Shown here piece after piece: positions 7,754 to 17,720 of a stretch of DNA of 64,000 bases. This stretch comes from Adlercreutzia sp. ZJ304 (GTDB taxonomy: Bacteria > Actinomycetota > Coriobacteriia > Coriobacteriales > Eggerthellaceae). Under the pieces are notes generated by a model, which worked only from the letters and a program-made list of their open reading frames with translations, did not search any database and was not told the origin of the DNA. Numbering within the stretch: position 1 is the stretch's first letter; every line of letters begins with the position of its first letter. Position numbers and translations under genes: made by a program. The stretch covers positions 152,078 through 216,077 of the forward strand of contig NZ_JAAKEG010000005.1 of assembly GCF_011039075.1 (NCBI RefSeq), given 5' to 3'.

Positions 7754-8767
7754 TTATTTTCCTAAGTCTGGATGCAAAAGTGAGGGTGCGGCTCCCAAAA
7801 GCAATCGCGTGTAATCGTCTTGCGGATTATTAAATACCTGCTCTGCCGTTCCTTCTTCTACCGCACGTCCGGCATTCATAACTATTATTCTGTCGGATAT
7901 ATAGCGAACTGTTTGAATGTCGTGGCTAATGAAAACCATAGCCAAATTCAGTTCCTTTTTCAAATCCATCAACAGATTCAAAATTTGCGCACGAACCGAC
8001 ACGTCAAGCGCACTAGTGGGTTCATCAGCAATAATGGCGTCCGGCTTCAAAGATAGAGCACGCGCAATAGCCACACGCTGGCGCTGACCACCAGACAATT
8101 GCCCGGGCAGCGCATCAAGTGCACTTTCCGGCAGACCCACCATGCCGATAAGTTCATGCACACGGCGCTCACGCTCTTCCGTCGTGCCAACCTTATGAAC
8201 AATCATGGGATCCATAAGTTGGTCGTGAACACTCATGCGGGCATTCAACGCAGTAGCAGGGTCTTGGAATACAACAGATATAACTCGCCCGATAATACGA
8301 CGATCAGCTGCGGTGCGGTGCGTTACATCCTTGCCTTTGAAATAAACTTTGCCAGATGTGGGCGATTGTAAACCACACATAACATTCGCAGTTGTAGATT
8401 TCCCGCAACCAGATTCGCCTACAATACCTATGGTTTCACCGGGCCATAGCTTCAGTGTAAGACCGCGCACAGCCTGCACCATATTCGGATGCAACAAACT
8501 ACCAGTGCGCGTCTTAAAAGTTACCTTGATATCGTCTAGGAAAATAATCGGATCTGTACCCGCGAATTTTTTCTCTAGCGCTTCTTCAGCCGCCAAACTT
8601 TCAGGCGTTTCACATGTAGAGTCGCTATCTACGCCACATGCTTCAGCTTCTTCAGCTAAAGCCGTCTCAACATGCTCAACATCTTTACGCACAACAGCTT
8701 TCTCAAATGCCAGTGCACCCGAGCCCGACTCTACTCTTACATCTACCGGAGTTTTCTGATCGCTCAT
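7754..8767 (-). CDS. oligopeptide/sialic-acid-type ABC transporter ATP-binding protein (DppF-like)
   Basis: 337 residues. The first ~70 residues are a variable acidic leader. Then comes an ABC domain: GIVGESGCGKST (Walker A), LSGGQRQRVAIARAL (signature), ADEPTSALDVSVRAQ (Walker B), and the C-terminal oligopeptide-transporter extension. It pairs with the ATPase domain of the upstream fusion protein to power import. The start overlaps the fusion gene's stop by four bases (ATGA), with a GGAGGG site inside the upstream gene. Confidence 0.92.
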   Translation of the reverse strand: MSDQKTPVDVRVESGSGALAFEKAVVRKDVEHVETALAEEAEACGVDSDSTCETPESLAAEEALEKKFAGTDPIIFLDDIKVTFKTRTGSLLHPNMVQAVRGLTLKLWPGETIGIVGESGCGKSTTANVMCGLQSPTSGKVYFKGKDVTHRTAADRRIIGRVISVVFQDPATALNARMSVHDQLMDPMIVHKVGTTEERERRVHELIGMVGLPESALDALPGQLSGGQRQRVAIARALSLKPDAIIADEPTSALDVSVRAQILNLLMDLKKELNLAMVFISHDIQTVRYISDRIIVMNAGRAVEEGTAEQVFNNPQDDYTRLLLGAAPSLLHPDLGK

Positions 8768-10875
8768 ACTATCGGCCCTCCTGGAACATACGGTTCTATG
8801 CCAAGCCTATTAAGTTCGCTGTCGGGCAGCTCAGCGTAGTAATGATCGGTATCTTTGTATCTCTTAAGCATCGGACGTATAGGCGATACTTTGTCCGGAT
8901 GGCTAGAGCGCGGCGTGAAGCGGTCGCCAACAGGGAAGTCTTTCGGACTAGGCACGCTGCCGGGCACTTGATGCAGCCTGTCTCCACCGGCTTCAATTGA
9001 AAGAACACTACCAAGCAAACCACGAGTGTATTCATGGATTGGGTTGGTAAGAATGTCAACAACCGGACCCTGCTCTACAACTTGACCTGCGTACATAACA
9101 GTAATGGAGTTTGCAACCTCTGCAACAAGCGCTAAATCGTGGCTTACAAACACCATAGCAAAGCCAAGTTCTTTCTGAAGTCTGTTCAGAAGATCGACTA
9201 CCTGTTTTTGCACTGTAACGTCTAGTGCAGTAGTTGGCTCGTCGGCAATAATTACTTTCGGATCGCGCGTTAGCGCCATAGCAATTAGAACGCGCTGGCG
9301 CTGACCACCGGAAAGTTCGTGCGGATACGAATCGAGTGTACGTTTCGGATCTAAACCTACAAGTTCTAACAAATCTTCAGCGGTTCTGGTGCCACCGCGC
9401 TTGGTTAGCTGCTTCATTTGCGACTTAATAAGCATGCTAGGATTCAGAGATGACAATGCATCCTGATAAATCATGGCAATTTCACGACCGCGCAACTGAT
9501 TCATCTCGCGGTCATTAAGCGCAAGCAAATTCTGACCGTTATACAAAATCTCGCCTGTAATTTGAGCGCGCGTATCAAGCAATCCCATAATTGCCAGACT
9601 GGTAATAGATTTGCCGCAACCAGATTCACCCACAAGACCCATGGTCTGACGCGGACGAACAACAAAACTAATGTTGTCTACAACATTCACATCACCATGG
9701 CGTGGGAATCGAATACAAAGATTCTTAACCTCAAGAATAGGCGGAACATCGGTCTTTGCTGTAAAGCGATCGGTGCGCTTGCCTTCAATTGCACGCAACT
9801 CGGAAAGTCTAGCCTCCAGCATTTCAGCCTGAGCAGCGTAAGCCAGTTTAGGATCGGCAACCATGCGGTCAGCTTCGCGGTTAGCGCTAAGCTTGTCATC
9901 GCCAGCAGCCACAGGCGCCTTCGCAGGCGCAGCCATAGCATCGGTAATACCTTCGCTGAATATATTCAAGCAAAGTACGGTAATCATAATTGCCAAGCCC
10001 GGGAACAACGCTTGCCACCAGCGCCCAGCCAAAACACCATCGCGCGCATCAGCCAAAATGTTACCCCACGTAGGAGTAGGTTCAGGAATGCCCGCACTGA
10101 TAAACGACAGCGATGCCTCAAACACAATGGCATCTGCCACCAAAACAATTGTAAATACCAAAACCGGTGCAATACAGTTACGTATAACGTGCTTTACTAA
10201 AATCCAATTGGCACGTGCACCCGACACTATTACCGCACGTACATAATCTTGATTGTATTCACTCATCACATTCGCACGCACAATTCTGGCAATTTGTGGA
10301 ATGTAGAGAAAACCTATAGCGAATATAAGCGATGGCACCGAATTACCGAACACGATAACAAAAGTAGCTGCCAATGCGATACCCGGAAAGCTCATAACGA
10401 TATCGAGAATACGCATGATAAGATTCGAAAGCCAGCCGCGCACAACAGCTGCAAGCGAACCAATTATGCTGCCGAATATCAGCGCAAATGCCGTAGCGCC
10501 AAGACCGATAACCAATGAATAGCGTCCGCCATACATCATACGAGACAAAACGTCGCGCCCTTTATCATCGGTGCCGAACAAGTGCGCGGCATCGGGTGCC
10601 TGACGTGCAACTGTTATCTCGTATGGACTATACGGAGCTAAGAAATTAGCGAACACGGCAATTAGAACAATAAGAATAAGTATTACAAGAGCGATACGCG
10701 AAGATACAGGCATATTCTTCCAGCGGCGGAAGCGCACCTTACCTTCCAATTTCTCTGTAGTTTTTTCGCGAAGCTTAGGTGGCTTCACATCTAAAGCAGG
10801 ACTGCTACCTGTTGGCGTTATGCCGGTCATATCGGTCCCGCTACCGGGGGTTTTCAGATTTTTTTCATCAGTCAT
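8764..10875 (-). CDS. ABC transporter permease-ATPase fusion (DppC-DppD type)
   Basis: 703 residues, about the sum of a permease and an ATPase. Residues ~60-315 form the permease: an N-terminal membrane segment, GTDDKGRDVLSRMMYG, and the EAA loop GARANWILVKHVI. Residues ~378-640 form an ABC ATPase: GLVGESGCGKS near 413-423, then LSGGQRQR. A linker of about 60 residues joins them. Such fusions are known in actinobacterial family-5 systems, including the sialic-acid importer SiaEFGI of Corynebacterium. It is translated between the permease (3-base gap) and the second ATPase (overlap), so one operon makes both membrane and energy subunits. Confidence 0.92.
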   Translation of the reverse strand: MTDEKNLKTPGSGTDMTGITPTGSSPALDVKPPKLREKTTEKLEGKVRFRRWKNMPVSSRIALVILILIVLIAVFANFLAPYSPYEITVARQAPDAAHLFGTDDKGRDVLSRMMYGGRYSLVIGLGATAFALIFGSIIGSLAAVVRGWLSNLIMRILDIVMSFPGIALAATFVIVFGNSVPSLIFAIGFLYIPQIARIVRANVMSEYNQDYVRAVIVSGARANWILVKHVIRNCIAPVLVFTIVLVADAIVFEASLSFISAGIPEPTPTWGNILADARDGVLAGRWWQALFPGLAIMITVLCLNIFSEGITDAMAAPAKAPVAAGDDKLSANREADRMVADPKLAYAAQAEMLEARLSELRAIEGKRTDRFTAKTDVPPILEVKNLCIRFPRHGDVNVVDNISFVVRPRQTMGLVGESGCGKSITSLAIMGLLDTRAQITGEILYNGQNLLALNDREMNQLRGREIAMIYQDALSSLNPSMLIKSQMKQLTKRGGTRTAEDLLELVGLDPKRTLDSYPHELSGGQRQRVLIAMALTRDPKVIIADEPTTALDVTVQKQVVDLLNRLQKELGFAMVFVSHDLALVAEVANSITVMYAGQVVEQGPVVDILTNPIHEYTRGLLGSVLSIEAGGDRLHQVPGSVPSPKDFPVGDRFTPRSSHPDKVSPIRPMLKRYKDTDHYYAELPDSELNRLGIEPYVPGGPIV

Positions 10876-10878
10876 GAT

Positions 10879-11826
10879 CTACACCGTCCTTATGCGCGGG
10901 TCAATCAGGATGTAGAGCATGTCAACAATAATGTTGATTATGATGAAGGCCACAGCAACCGTAAGCACAACACCCTGTACTAAATATAGATAATTCGACT
11001 GAATACCGGACACAATAGCCATACCCATGCCCGGCAGGTTAAAAATAACCTCGATGATAACTGCGCCACCGATAAGATAACCAATGCGCAAACCTAGAAC
11101 CGTAACAGGTGTTATAAGTGCGTTGCGAAGCACGTTGCGCGCCACAACAACACTCTTAGGTATGCCAGCGCCAAGAGCTGTACGCACATAGTCTTTATCA
11201 AGTTCTTCAACCATAGATGTTCTTACAACGCGCGTAAGTTGACCTGCAACAGGCACGCCAAGAGAAATGGCTGGCAAAAGCATTCGCGTGAACCACCCAC
11301 TTGGGTCGGTAAATAAATCTGGCAGACGACCGGATGCAGGAAGTATGCCTTGGAATGCCAAAATAAGCAGTACGGCTAACCAGAAAGACGGCGTAGCAAT
11401 ACATGCAATAGATAAAACACGGATGATTTGATCGGGCCATTTGTCGCGATATAGCGCCGAAACAACGCCTAGGATAACGGCAACAACAACGCCAAAAATC
11501 AAGCCCATAAAAGTAAGCTGCAACGTAACAGGCAAAGCTTCCATTACACGGTCGGTGACTGACATGCGCGATGCACCATAAGTTCCAAGATCGCCATGCA
11601 AAAGACCTATCAGGAAATTGCCATATTGCACAATGATTGGATCGTTCAGACCCATTTCCTCGCGATAAGCTTCTGCTTGCGCCACCGTGGCATTCTCGCC
11701 TAGAACCGAATAAGCTGGATCAATGGGTGACAGCGACATAATGAAAAACACGAGGATAGTAACGCCCAAGATCATAATAGGTAACCAAAGAAGGCGATTT
11801 CCTATTAAACGAAGAAGGTTGTTCAC
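10879..11826 (-). CDS. ABC transporter permease (DppB-like)
   Basis: 315 residues beginning with GTG after an AGGGGAC site. It has the BPD_transp_1 architecture with about six membrane segments, a typical N-terminal hydrophobic segment (LLWLPIMILGVTILVFFIM) and the EAA motif region (ALGAGIPKSVVVARNVLRNA). It is the first gene of the transporter operon and forms the channel with the permease half of the fusion protein. Confidence 0.92.
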   Translation of the reverse strand: MNNLLRLIGNRLLWLPIMILGVTILVFFIMSLSPIDPAYSVLGENATVAQAEAYREEMGLNDPIIVQYGNFLIGLLHGDLGTYGASRMSVTDRVMEALPVTLQLTFMGLIFGVVVAVILGVVSALYRDKWPDQIIRVLSIACIATPSFWLAVLLILAFQGILPASGRLPDLFTDPSGWFTRMLLPAISLGVPVAGQLTRVVRTSMVEELDKDYVRTALGAGIPKSVVVARNVLRNALITPVTVLGLRIGYLIGGAVIIEVIFNLPGMGMAIVSGIQSNYLYLVQGVVLTVAVAFIIINIIVDMLYILIDPRIRTV

Positions 11827-11985
11827 ATCAGTCCCCTAACCTTCGATTTGCCTATAGAGTTAAGTGTAACCTATTTGAAACATTCACAGGACGCTAACCT
11901 GATTCAAAGCTATGCATTTTTCTGAGAAATGCTCAAATAGGCAAGCATAATTACATCAATTGCAATTTTGCTTGCCCATGCATAA

Positions 11986-12711
11986 CTACAGCGCAGAAGC
12001 GGCAGCTTTATCTAGCACTATCGTGCAATTAGGATGCAGTTGCAGCACAGAAGCTGGAACCTGCGGACGAACAGGACCGCTGAATGCAAGCGCCACAGTT
12101 TCCGCCTTATCTTCGCCACTTACCACCACAAGCACCTCGCGCGCACCCATTATGGTGCCAATACCCATTGTGTATGCTTGGCGCGGAACTTGATCGGCAT
12201 TGTCAAACAGACGGCTGTTAGCTTGAATGGTTGTTTCTGTTAAATCTACTATATGCGTACCTACGGGAAATTCATCGGCGGGCTCGTTAAAACCAATGTG
12301 ACCGTTATGACCAAGCCCCAACAATTGCAGTTCTATTCCGCCAGCGCTTGCAATGGCTTCATCGTAAGGCTTGCATACCGCCGCAGCATCCGGATTCGAA
12401 CCGTCGGGAACGTGGGTACGCGCTTTGTCAATATTCACATGGTCAAATAAATTTGTATTCATAAAGTAACGATAGCTTTGATCGTTTTCGGGCTGAAGCC
12501 CAACATATTCATCTAAGTTAAAAGTGGTTACATCTGAGAAATCTACTTTGCCTGCCTTGCAGTCGGCTACAAGGTTTTCATAGGTGCCAATAGGAGTAGA
12601 ACCAGTAGCCAGTCCAAGTACGCATTTTGGCTGCTTGCGCACTTTCTCGGCGATAATGTCCGCAGCTATACGGCTCATCTTTTCGTAATCGTCTGCAATA
12701 ATAATGTTCAT
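11986..12711 (-). CDS. nagB: glucosamine-6-phosphate deaminase
   Basis: 241 residues from the ATG at 12711, which follows GGAGGTG; a longer frame to 12816 overlaps the neighbour and has no family match. It converts glucosamine-6-phosphate to fructose-6-phosphate and ammonia. Visible signatures are LGLATGSTPIGTY, FNLDEYVGL, and LGLGHNGHIGFNEPADEF with the catalytic His. It lies just upstream of the ABC operon on the same strand, 159 bases away. That supports amino-sugar or sialic acid catabolism. nanE, nanK and nagA are not in the window. Confidence 0.95.
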   Translation of the reverse strand: MNIIIADDYEKMSRIAADIIAEKVRKQPKCVLGLATGSTPIGTYENLVADCKAGKVDFSDVTTFNLDEYVGLQPENDQSYRYFMNTNLFDHVNIDKARTHVPDGSNPDAAAVCKPYDEAIASAGGIELQLLGLGHNGHIGFNEPADEFPVGTHIVDLTETTIQANSRLFDNADQVPRQAYTMGIGTIMGAREVLVVVSGEDKAETVALAFSGPVRPQVPASVLQLHPNCTIVLDKAAASAL

Positions 12712-12770
12712 TTGGCACCTCCGATGTGCTGATCTATAAGACGCCCGCCAACCCGCCGACTCGCTAAATG

Positions 12771-15017
12771 TTAGGTCCAGAACAAAAACGTCTCTAATAA
12801 TTCTTGGTACGCCCAAGGATACACATCAGAATACCATCCGGTTTCGGGCACAAAGCACAGCAGTAAGCTATATGTGACACTAATAGCCGCCAACGCCAAC
12901 AAAACGCACGTTATAATGCTGCGCATTTTAACGCCACCAATAGGAGCTGTGGGCAGTTGCTCGGCGCCTATAGATTTCGGATATAAACGGCTAGGCAGCG
13001 GATTGTCGGTAATATTCTCATTCACGATAAAGACCAGCAGCACTACAGCAGCTAAAAGCATGAAACTAAAATCGGCATAATAGCGCTGCAGAATACCAGC
13101 CATTTGCGCATCGACCAGCGCTATAACTACAGCCGACACTAGCAAAGTTATTATGACCCCTGTAATGGTGTTGGTAGAGCGCTGGGCATTTCGCAGGCGC
13201 ACAATTGGCGCGGCAAAAAACAGCATCCACAGCACAGGCAGGCAGGCAAACACGCCGCCAAATGTAACTTCTTTAATGGTTTGCCCCATGTAAGTGGTGG
13301 CGAATTCTGCCGGCTGAATAAAGGGGAATACACCGCAAACATTCGGCGGTTGTAAGAAATAGCTGAAGAACGCCGGAGCAAAACGACCAAGTACCCAACC
13401 GCGTTTCGTCATATCGTTCATGGTTAGGTTGTAGTTCGCACCAAAATCGGTGAAGCTGCCGAAGCGTGCGTAGTTGTACCACATAATTCCAGCTGCCACC
13501 ACAACATAGGGAAGCAGCAAGCACGCCACTTCGCGCATTCCATCGCGCGTAAGAATGCGACGCTGGCGAATATAGATGCGCCAAAACAGCGGAATAGCCA
13601 AAAGCGACAGCAATAAAAATTGCGGACGGCATCCGGCTACAAGTGCCATACATAAAGACCCAATTGCGAAATTCAAACAGCGCCGGCTGGATTCGCGCGC
13701 ACGAATCCAGAAGTATAGGCCCCACACTGAAAACGCCATAGCGCATGCTATTGGCAGCGAATAGAAAGTGGGGAATTTCACCAAATAAAGTATTCCGCAA
13801 CAAAATACAAGCGGTATTTGTACAAGCAGGTAAATGCCTAAACTTACGCGCTTGAAGTGGTAGCGCGCGAAGCGATCTAACATGGCAGAGCAACCCAGCA
13901 CAAACGCCACAACAGCAATTAGTACACCAATTGCTGTTGGAAAACTTTGCCCAGTTAAAACATAGAACGGCAAGTAGAAAAGCAGCGCCGGCACCACGCC
14001 GAAATACACGTAGTAATGCCCCTCGTAATAAGCCACGTCAAACAGATACGGATCGCCCGTTTCCTTCTGCGCTTCGTCGCGTGCGCCTTTATCATACGGG
14101 TCTTCCATATCTTGCAACCACTGAGGCGGCTCTTCCTCTAAGTAGAGTTTGCCCTGCGTAAAGCTTTTCGCCAGCTCTGAATATTGCTGGGCGTTATCGC
14201 CGCCCACCTCGTATGTGTTTACAATTGAATGACCATCCCATTCACCTTGGTTGTAATTCGCAGTAGCAATACCCACTAAATTAGAACCATAGAATAAAAG
14301 GGCAGTAATTATTGCTGCCTCTATCACATTGGCCGCAATGATGCCTGCCTTCGAGCGCCTCGGATGCTCAACTATTCGCAGCCGATATATAGCGCTTTTC
14401 GGTCTGAACATAAATGCAAGTAGAAGAACCCCTAAAACGATGATGAAGCGTACACCATTAAATATAAACGGATGATGCGCGTTCAGCACAACAGTGTTCA
14501 AGCGCAGCGGATACTGCACGTCTTCGCCAACAATTTCTATTTTTAAGTTGTCTACAAGACCATTCGTGCTTAGGTTTATATATTTGCTTTGCAGCGAATT
14601 TGTAGCCACATTAACCACAGGCACACCCACCGTGTATTCCGTGCTGTCAAAATACGTTATGTGCGCTGTGTCGGTAAATTGAATTTTCAACGGCACATTT
14701 TGAGCAGGCTGCCAACTTGCAAAGTCGATAAAAATGTTATGTATCTCGGTGTTGAGGTTTGTAAATTCCAGCTGATTGTTGGCGGCAGTAATGCGGAAAG
14801 TTTCGTCGGCAGTTTCGGTTAACTGTATGCGCGACTTTAGGTTAATCGGCGAATAGCCCGCCGACGCAAAGTAGTTGAAATTGAAGACGAAAACTTCCAG
14901 CGCTAAGGCTATGCATACTAATATGCCAACCCACTTGGCAATATGGGTAATAACACGTTTATTCGGCGTAATTGTACGCCGGAAGAAATACGCGATATTC
15001 TCCCAAATTGACGGCAT
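12771..15017 (-). CDS. large multi-pass membrane protein (GT-C-like, function unknown)
   Basis: 748 residues. One membrane segment near residue 27-47 is followed by an extracytoplasmic domain (~50-180, beta-rich and polar) and then about ten hydrophobic segments. A loop with EVGGDNAQQYSELAKSFTQG and PYLFDVAYYEGHYYVYFG sits after the third segment. Acidic residues in the first outer loop and the overall plan resemble GT-C membrane glycosyltransferases, but I see no decisive motif. It ends 59 bases before the nagB start. A cell-envelope role is only inference. Confidence 0.7.
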   Translation of the reverse strand: MPSIWENIAYFFRRTITPNKRVITHIAKWVGILVCIALALEVFVFNFNYFASAGYSPINLKSRIQLTETADETFRITAANNQLEFTNLNTEIHNIFIDFASWQPAQNVPLKIQFTDTAHITYFDSTEYTVGVPVVNVATNSLQSKYINLSTNGLVDNLKIEIVGEDVQYPLRLNTVVLNAHHPFIFNGVRFIIVLGVLLLAFMFRPKSAIYRLRIVEHPRRSKAGIIAANVIEAAIITALLFYGSNLVGIATANYNQGEWDGHSIVNTYEVGGDNAQQYSELAKSFTQGKLYLEEEPPQWLQDMEDPYDKGARDEAQKETGDPYLFDVAYYEGHYYVYFGVVPALLFYLPFYVLTGQSFPTAIGVLIAVVAFVLGCSAMLDRFARYHFKRVSLGIYLLVQIPLVFCCGILYLVKFPTFYSLPIACAMAFSVWGLYFWIRARESSRRCLNFAIGSLCMALVAGCRPQFLLLSLLAIPLFWRIYIRQRRILTRDGMREVACLLLPYVVVAAGIMWYNYARFGSFTDFGANYNLTMNDMTKRGWVLGRFAPAFFSYFLQPPNVCGVFPFIQPAEFATTYMGQTIKEVTFGGVFACLPVLWMLFFAAPIVRLRNAQRSTNTITGVIITLLVSAVVIALVDAQMAGILQRYYADFSFMLLAAVVLLVFIVNENITDNPLPSRLYPKSIGAEQLPTAPIGGVKMRSIITCVLLALAAISVTYSLLLCFVPETGWYSDVYPWAYQELLETFLFWT

Positions 15018-15080
15018 GCAATGATTATATAAGAGAAAAGCTGACTAGAGCATTGCGGTCGGCGTATGAAGATACAAGTT

Positions 15081-15148
15081 GCCCCTCTAGTGTCTTGAGT
15101 GCAGCCGCAATAAACATATTTGGGAAGCAATCAAGCAACTAGAGGGGC
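15081..15148 (-). terminator. imperfect inverted repeat after adk
   Basis: Arms gcccctctagtgtcttga (15081-15098) and tcaagcaactagaggggc (15131-15148) pair over about 16 of 18 positions with a 32-base loop. It lies between adk and the membrane-protein gene. It may be a terminator or processing site; there is no T-run. Confidence 0.45.
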
Positions 15149-15187
15149 TATGTGTACTCTAATTTACGCTAACAATGCCAGCAGAAT

Positions 15188-15814
15188 TTACTTCAAAACA
15201 GATTTCACGTCGACGAACACCACTTCAGGATCGCGATCGCCATCTATTGTCACCAGTAAATCGCAGCCACGATAGTAATCGATCAGAGGGCTTGTAGATT
15301 TCTCGTAAACTTCCAAGCGGTTACGTACTGTGGTTTCGTTATCGTCGTCACGCTGGTACATTTCGCCACCGCACTTCTTGCAAGTGTCGCCATCGGCAGC
15401 GGTGCCAATAGCGCCGCATTCGCGACACATACGGCGGCTAGTAAGCCGACCAACTATAATTTCCGGGTCAACATCTATAAGCAGCGCAGCATCAAGCGGA
15501 CGACCCAGTTCTGAAAGCATGGTATCAAGCGCAACGGCTTGCGTAGTAGTGCGGGGGAAACCGTCTAGGATAACTCCCTTTGCAGTATCGGGCTGCTGAA
15601 TGCGTTCGCGCATCAGGTCGATTATTAGTTCATCGGGAACCAGATCGCCTGCATCCATGAACGCCTTGGCCTTCATGCCGAGTTCAGTTTGGTCCTTCAC
15701 GGCTTGACGCAAAATATCGCCGGTAGAGATATGGCAAAGCCCTTCTTCAGATACAAGCTTAGCCGCCTGAGTTCCCTTTCCAGCCCCCGGCGCCCCCAGA
15801 AGCACTATATTCAT
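15188..15814 (-). CDS. adk: adenylate kinase
   Basis: 208 residues. It interconverts ATP + AMP and 2 ADP in the cytoplasm. P-loop GAPGAGKGTQ at the N-terminus, AMP-binding GFPRTTTQA, and a zinc-binding LID with CxxC pairs (CRECG and CKKCG). A GAAAGGA site precedes the ATG. In many bacteria adk lies in the ribosomal spc operon beside secY; here it is alone, which agrees with other signs of ribosomal-cluster rearrangement in this genome. Confidence 0.96.
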   Translation of the reverse strand: MNIVLLGAPGAGKGTQAAKLVSEEGLCHISTGDILRQAVKDQTELGMKAKAFMDAGDLVPDELIIDLMRERIQQPDTAKGVILDGFPRTTTQAVALDTMLSELGRPLDAALLIDVDPEIIVGRLTSRRMCRECGAIGTAADGDTCKKCGGEMYQRDDDNETTVRNRLEVYEKSTSPLIDYYRGCDLLVTIDGDRDPEVVFVDVKSVLK

Positions 15815-16095
15815 CTTACAAGTCCTTTCACATACGGAAAACGTACCTAATCATTCTAACAAAGCCACATGCTTATAAACCGTATTCGTTACATGAAAAC
15901 CAAATGCAGCCCATCGTTGGCAAATTTTGGCGAAGTTTGGCATTGGCATTTAGCGAAGGTCTACAGATGTTTGTTTGAAATTCTGTAAGTTATGAAAGTG
16001 TCCAACGCAATTCAACCGACACGCTGCGCTTCAACCGATTAAAATATAAATTAGCTAGTAAAAATCTTTATAGACCCGGCGCTCAAGGAGAAATA

Positions 16096-16692
16096 TTGGG
16101 ACACGCTCCTACACCTTCGCATCCCCTACCGCGCACAAGCGGAATAACGCTGCAAATGATTTTAGACGGTCTGAAACGGTGCGGTTATCAGATAGAATTT
16201 TCCCCGGCACAAAACCGCAGAGGAATAACACGCATTGCGGCATATGCTGGTCCGTCGCACGAAGTGCACTTCGTGCCGCCTTTTGCCACCGAAGCAAATT
16301 CGGTGCTGCGAATATTTACGCTTGAAGAAGCAATGTCGCATAAAGATTTATGTGAGGCGCCTTCTATCGTATTTTTGGAAAACGACGAATGCGTGCCTTC
16401 CGGTTCGCTAGCTAATGCAGCCTTTGTGAAAAGCGTCAACCGCGCAGGCGCATCATTCAACACACTAGTTGTAGATATTTCAAATTACCTGTTCTCTATT
16501 GGCGAGTTTATATCAAGTATGTCAGAAGTGGTTCGCGCCGCCGGATCGTTCCAAGAGTTAGTAGATATAGCTGAAAACTTTTTTGGATATTTCGCAAATG
16601 TAACCGACGCAAACAACGTATTGATAGCCCACACAAAAAATATTGCCCCTAACGATTTATGGAAAGAATCGTATCAACTGGAGGATTGCTAG
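16096..16692 (+). pseudogene. N-terminal fragment of a PucR-like transcriptional regulator
   Basis: 198 residues from a TTG with AAGGAG 5 bases upstream. The sequence (TLQMILDGLKRCGYQIEF, SIVFLENDECVPSG, AAGSFQELVDIAENFFGYF) resembles the sensory N-terminus of the large coriobacterial PucR-type regulators, normally 500 residues or more with a C-terminal helix-turn-helix. Here the frame stops at 16692 and the next gene is convergent LysR, so no DNA-binding domain remains. It is either a decayed gene or a stand-alone sensory fragment. The family assignment is from memory and moderate. Confidence 0.5.
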
Positions 16693-16791
16693 CCCGCTGT
16701 AAGAAATGTTCGAATTATCGCACCCTAACTGTCATTTCCGACAGTAGACCCGAAAGGAAAAAGCGAAGCGATGCCCGCATAGCCAGCAAGG

Positions 16792-17700
16792 CTACAAAAC
16801 GCCTCTTTCTGATATTACATCACGCAATAAAGTTACCAAGTCCATCATCACATCCGATTCCGCACGGCGCTTCCAAACCGCCACAACATCGAAATGTTTT
16901 GGCGCTTCCTCTAATCTCAAAAAGGCAAAACGCTGATCAAAATCGGAATAATTACGCACATGGTCAAATAAGACAGTAACGTAACGCCCGCTGCTTATAA
17001 GCATAAACAAACTCCAAATATCATTGGCGGACTGCACCAACGTTATTTTGTCGCGAATAGGCGCTATTAAGTTTTCTATTATGGGTGCTTCGCGAATCAT
17101 AAACGACGGTGACGAAAAGATAATTTTCTCGCCTATCAAATCTTTCAAATGTACGCTTTCGCGCGAAGCCAACCTGTGATCTTTCGGCACTATTACAGCA
17201 ATATGGTCGCGGTAGAGTTTTTCCACATGATATATCGTAGTGGGAAATTTGATGTATTCAGTTGTAATAACCATGTCTAGGCTATCGTCTTCCAGCCCAG
17301 AAAATGTACCGTCTATTTCTTGCGTATGGAACTCCAAATTAATGCAGCTATGAGATTCCATAAAACGGCTAACTACTTCAGGCAAAAATGCCGACACAGC
17401 ACCCGCTAGATACCCTACTGTAATATTGCGATTTATGCCAGCATTGAATCGATTTAGAGCTACTATACCCTCGTTATAGTCGTTTACTACACGTTGAGCA
17501 TACTCTATGAATATAGAACCTGCATCGGTTAGTTCCACATTGTTTCTATCGCGCAGAAACAACGCCACACCAAGATCTTGTTCCAGCGCTGATATATGCT
17601 TACTGATAGCAGATTGAGTCGTGTATAGCTGAATCGCAGTTTGTGTAAAACTGTGATTTTGCGCCAACACTATCATTTCTCTAAGATGGGAAATCTGCAT
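16792..17700 (-). CDS. LysR family transcriptional regulator
   Basis: 302 residues. N-terminal winged helix-turn-helix (FTQTAIQLYTTQSAISKHISALEQDLG) and an effector-binding domain from about residue 90. It is encoded next to the zinc-ribbon and molybdo-oxidoreductase genes on the same strand, so it is a candidate regulator of that locus. No strong ribosome site is visible before the ATG, which could indicate a leaderless transcript. Confidence 0.93.
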   Translation of the reverse strand: MQISHLREMIVLAQNHSFTQTAIQLYTTQSAISKHISALEQDLGVALFLRDRNNVELTDAGSIFIEYAQRVVNDYNEGIVALNRFNAGINRNITVGYLAGAVSAFLPEVVSRFMESHSCINLEFHTQEIDGTFSGLEDDSLDMVITTEYIKFPTTIYHVEKLYRDHIAVIVPKDHRLASRESVHLKDLIGEKIIFSSPSFMIREAPIIENLIAPIRDKITLVQSANDIWSLFMLISSGRYVTVLFDHVRNYSDFDQRFAFLRLEEAPKHFDVVAVWKRRAESDVMMDLVTLLRDVISERGVL

Positions 17701-17720
17701 GGATAGATTATATATCTATT

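Noticed and set aside
9562..10200. Long plus-strand open frame (212 residues) inside the ABC fusion gene
   Set aside because: Antisense to a clear permease-ATPase gene; composition is that of a shadow frame, with no ribosome site or family match.
12712..12816. N-terminal extension of nagB
   Set aside because: The conserved start and a GGAGGTG site are at 12711; the extension overlaps the neighbouring gene and has no homologous character.
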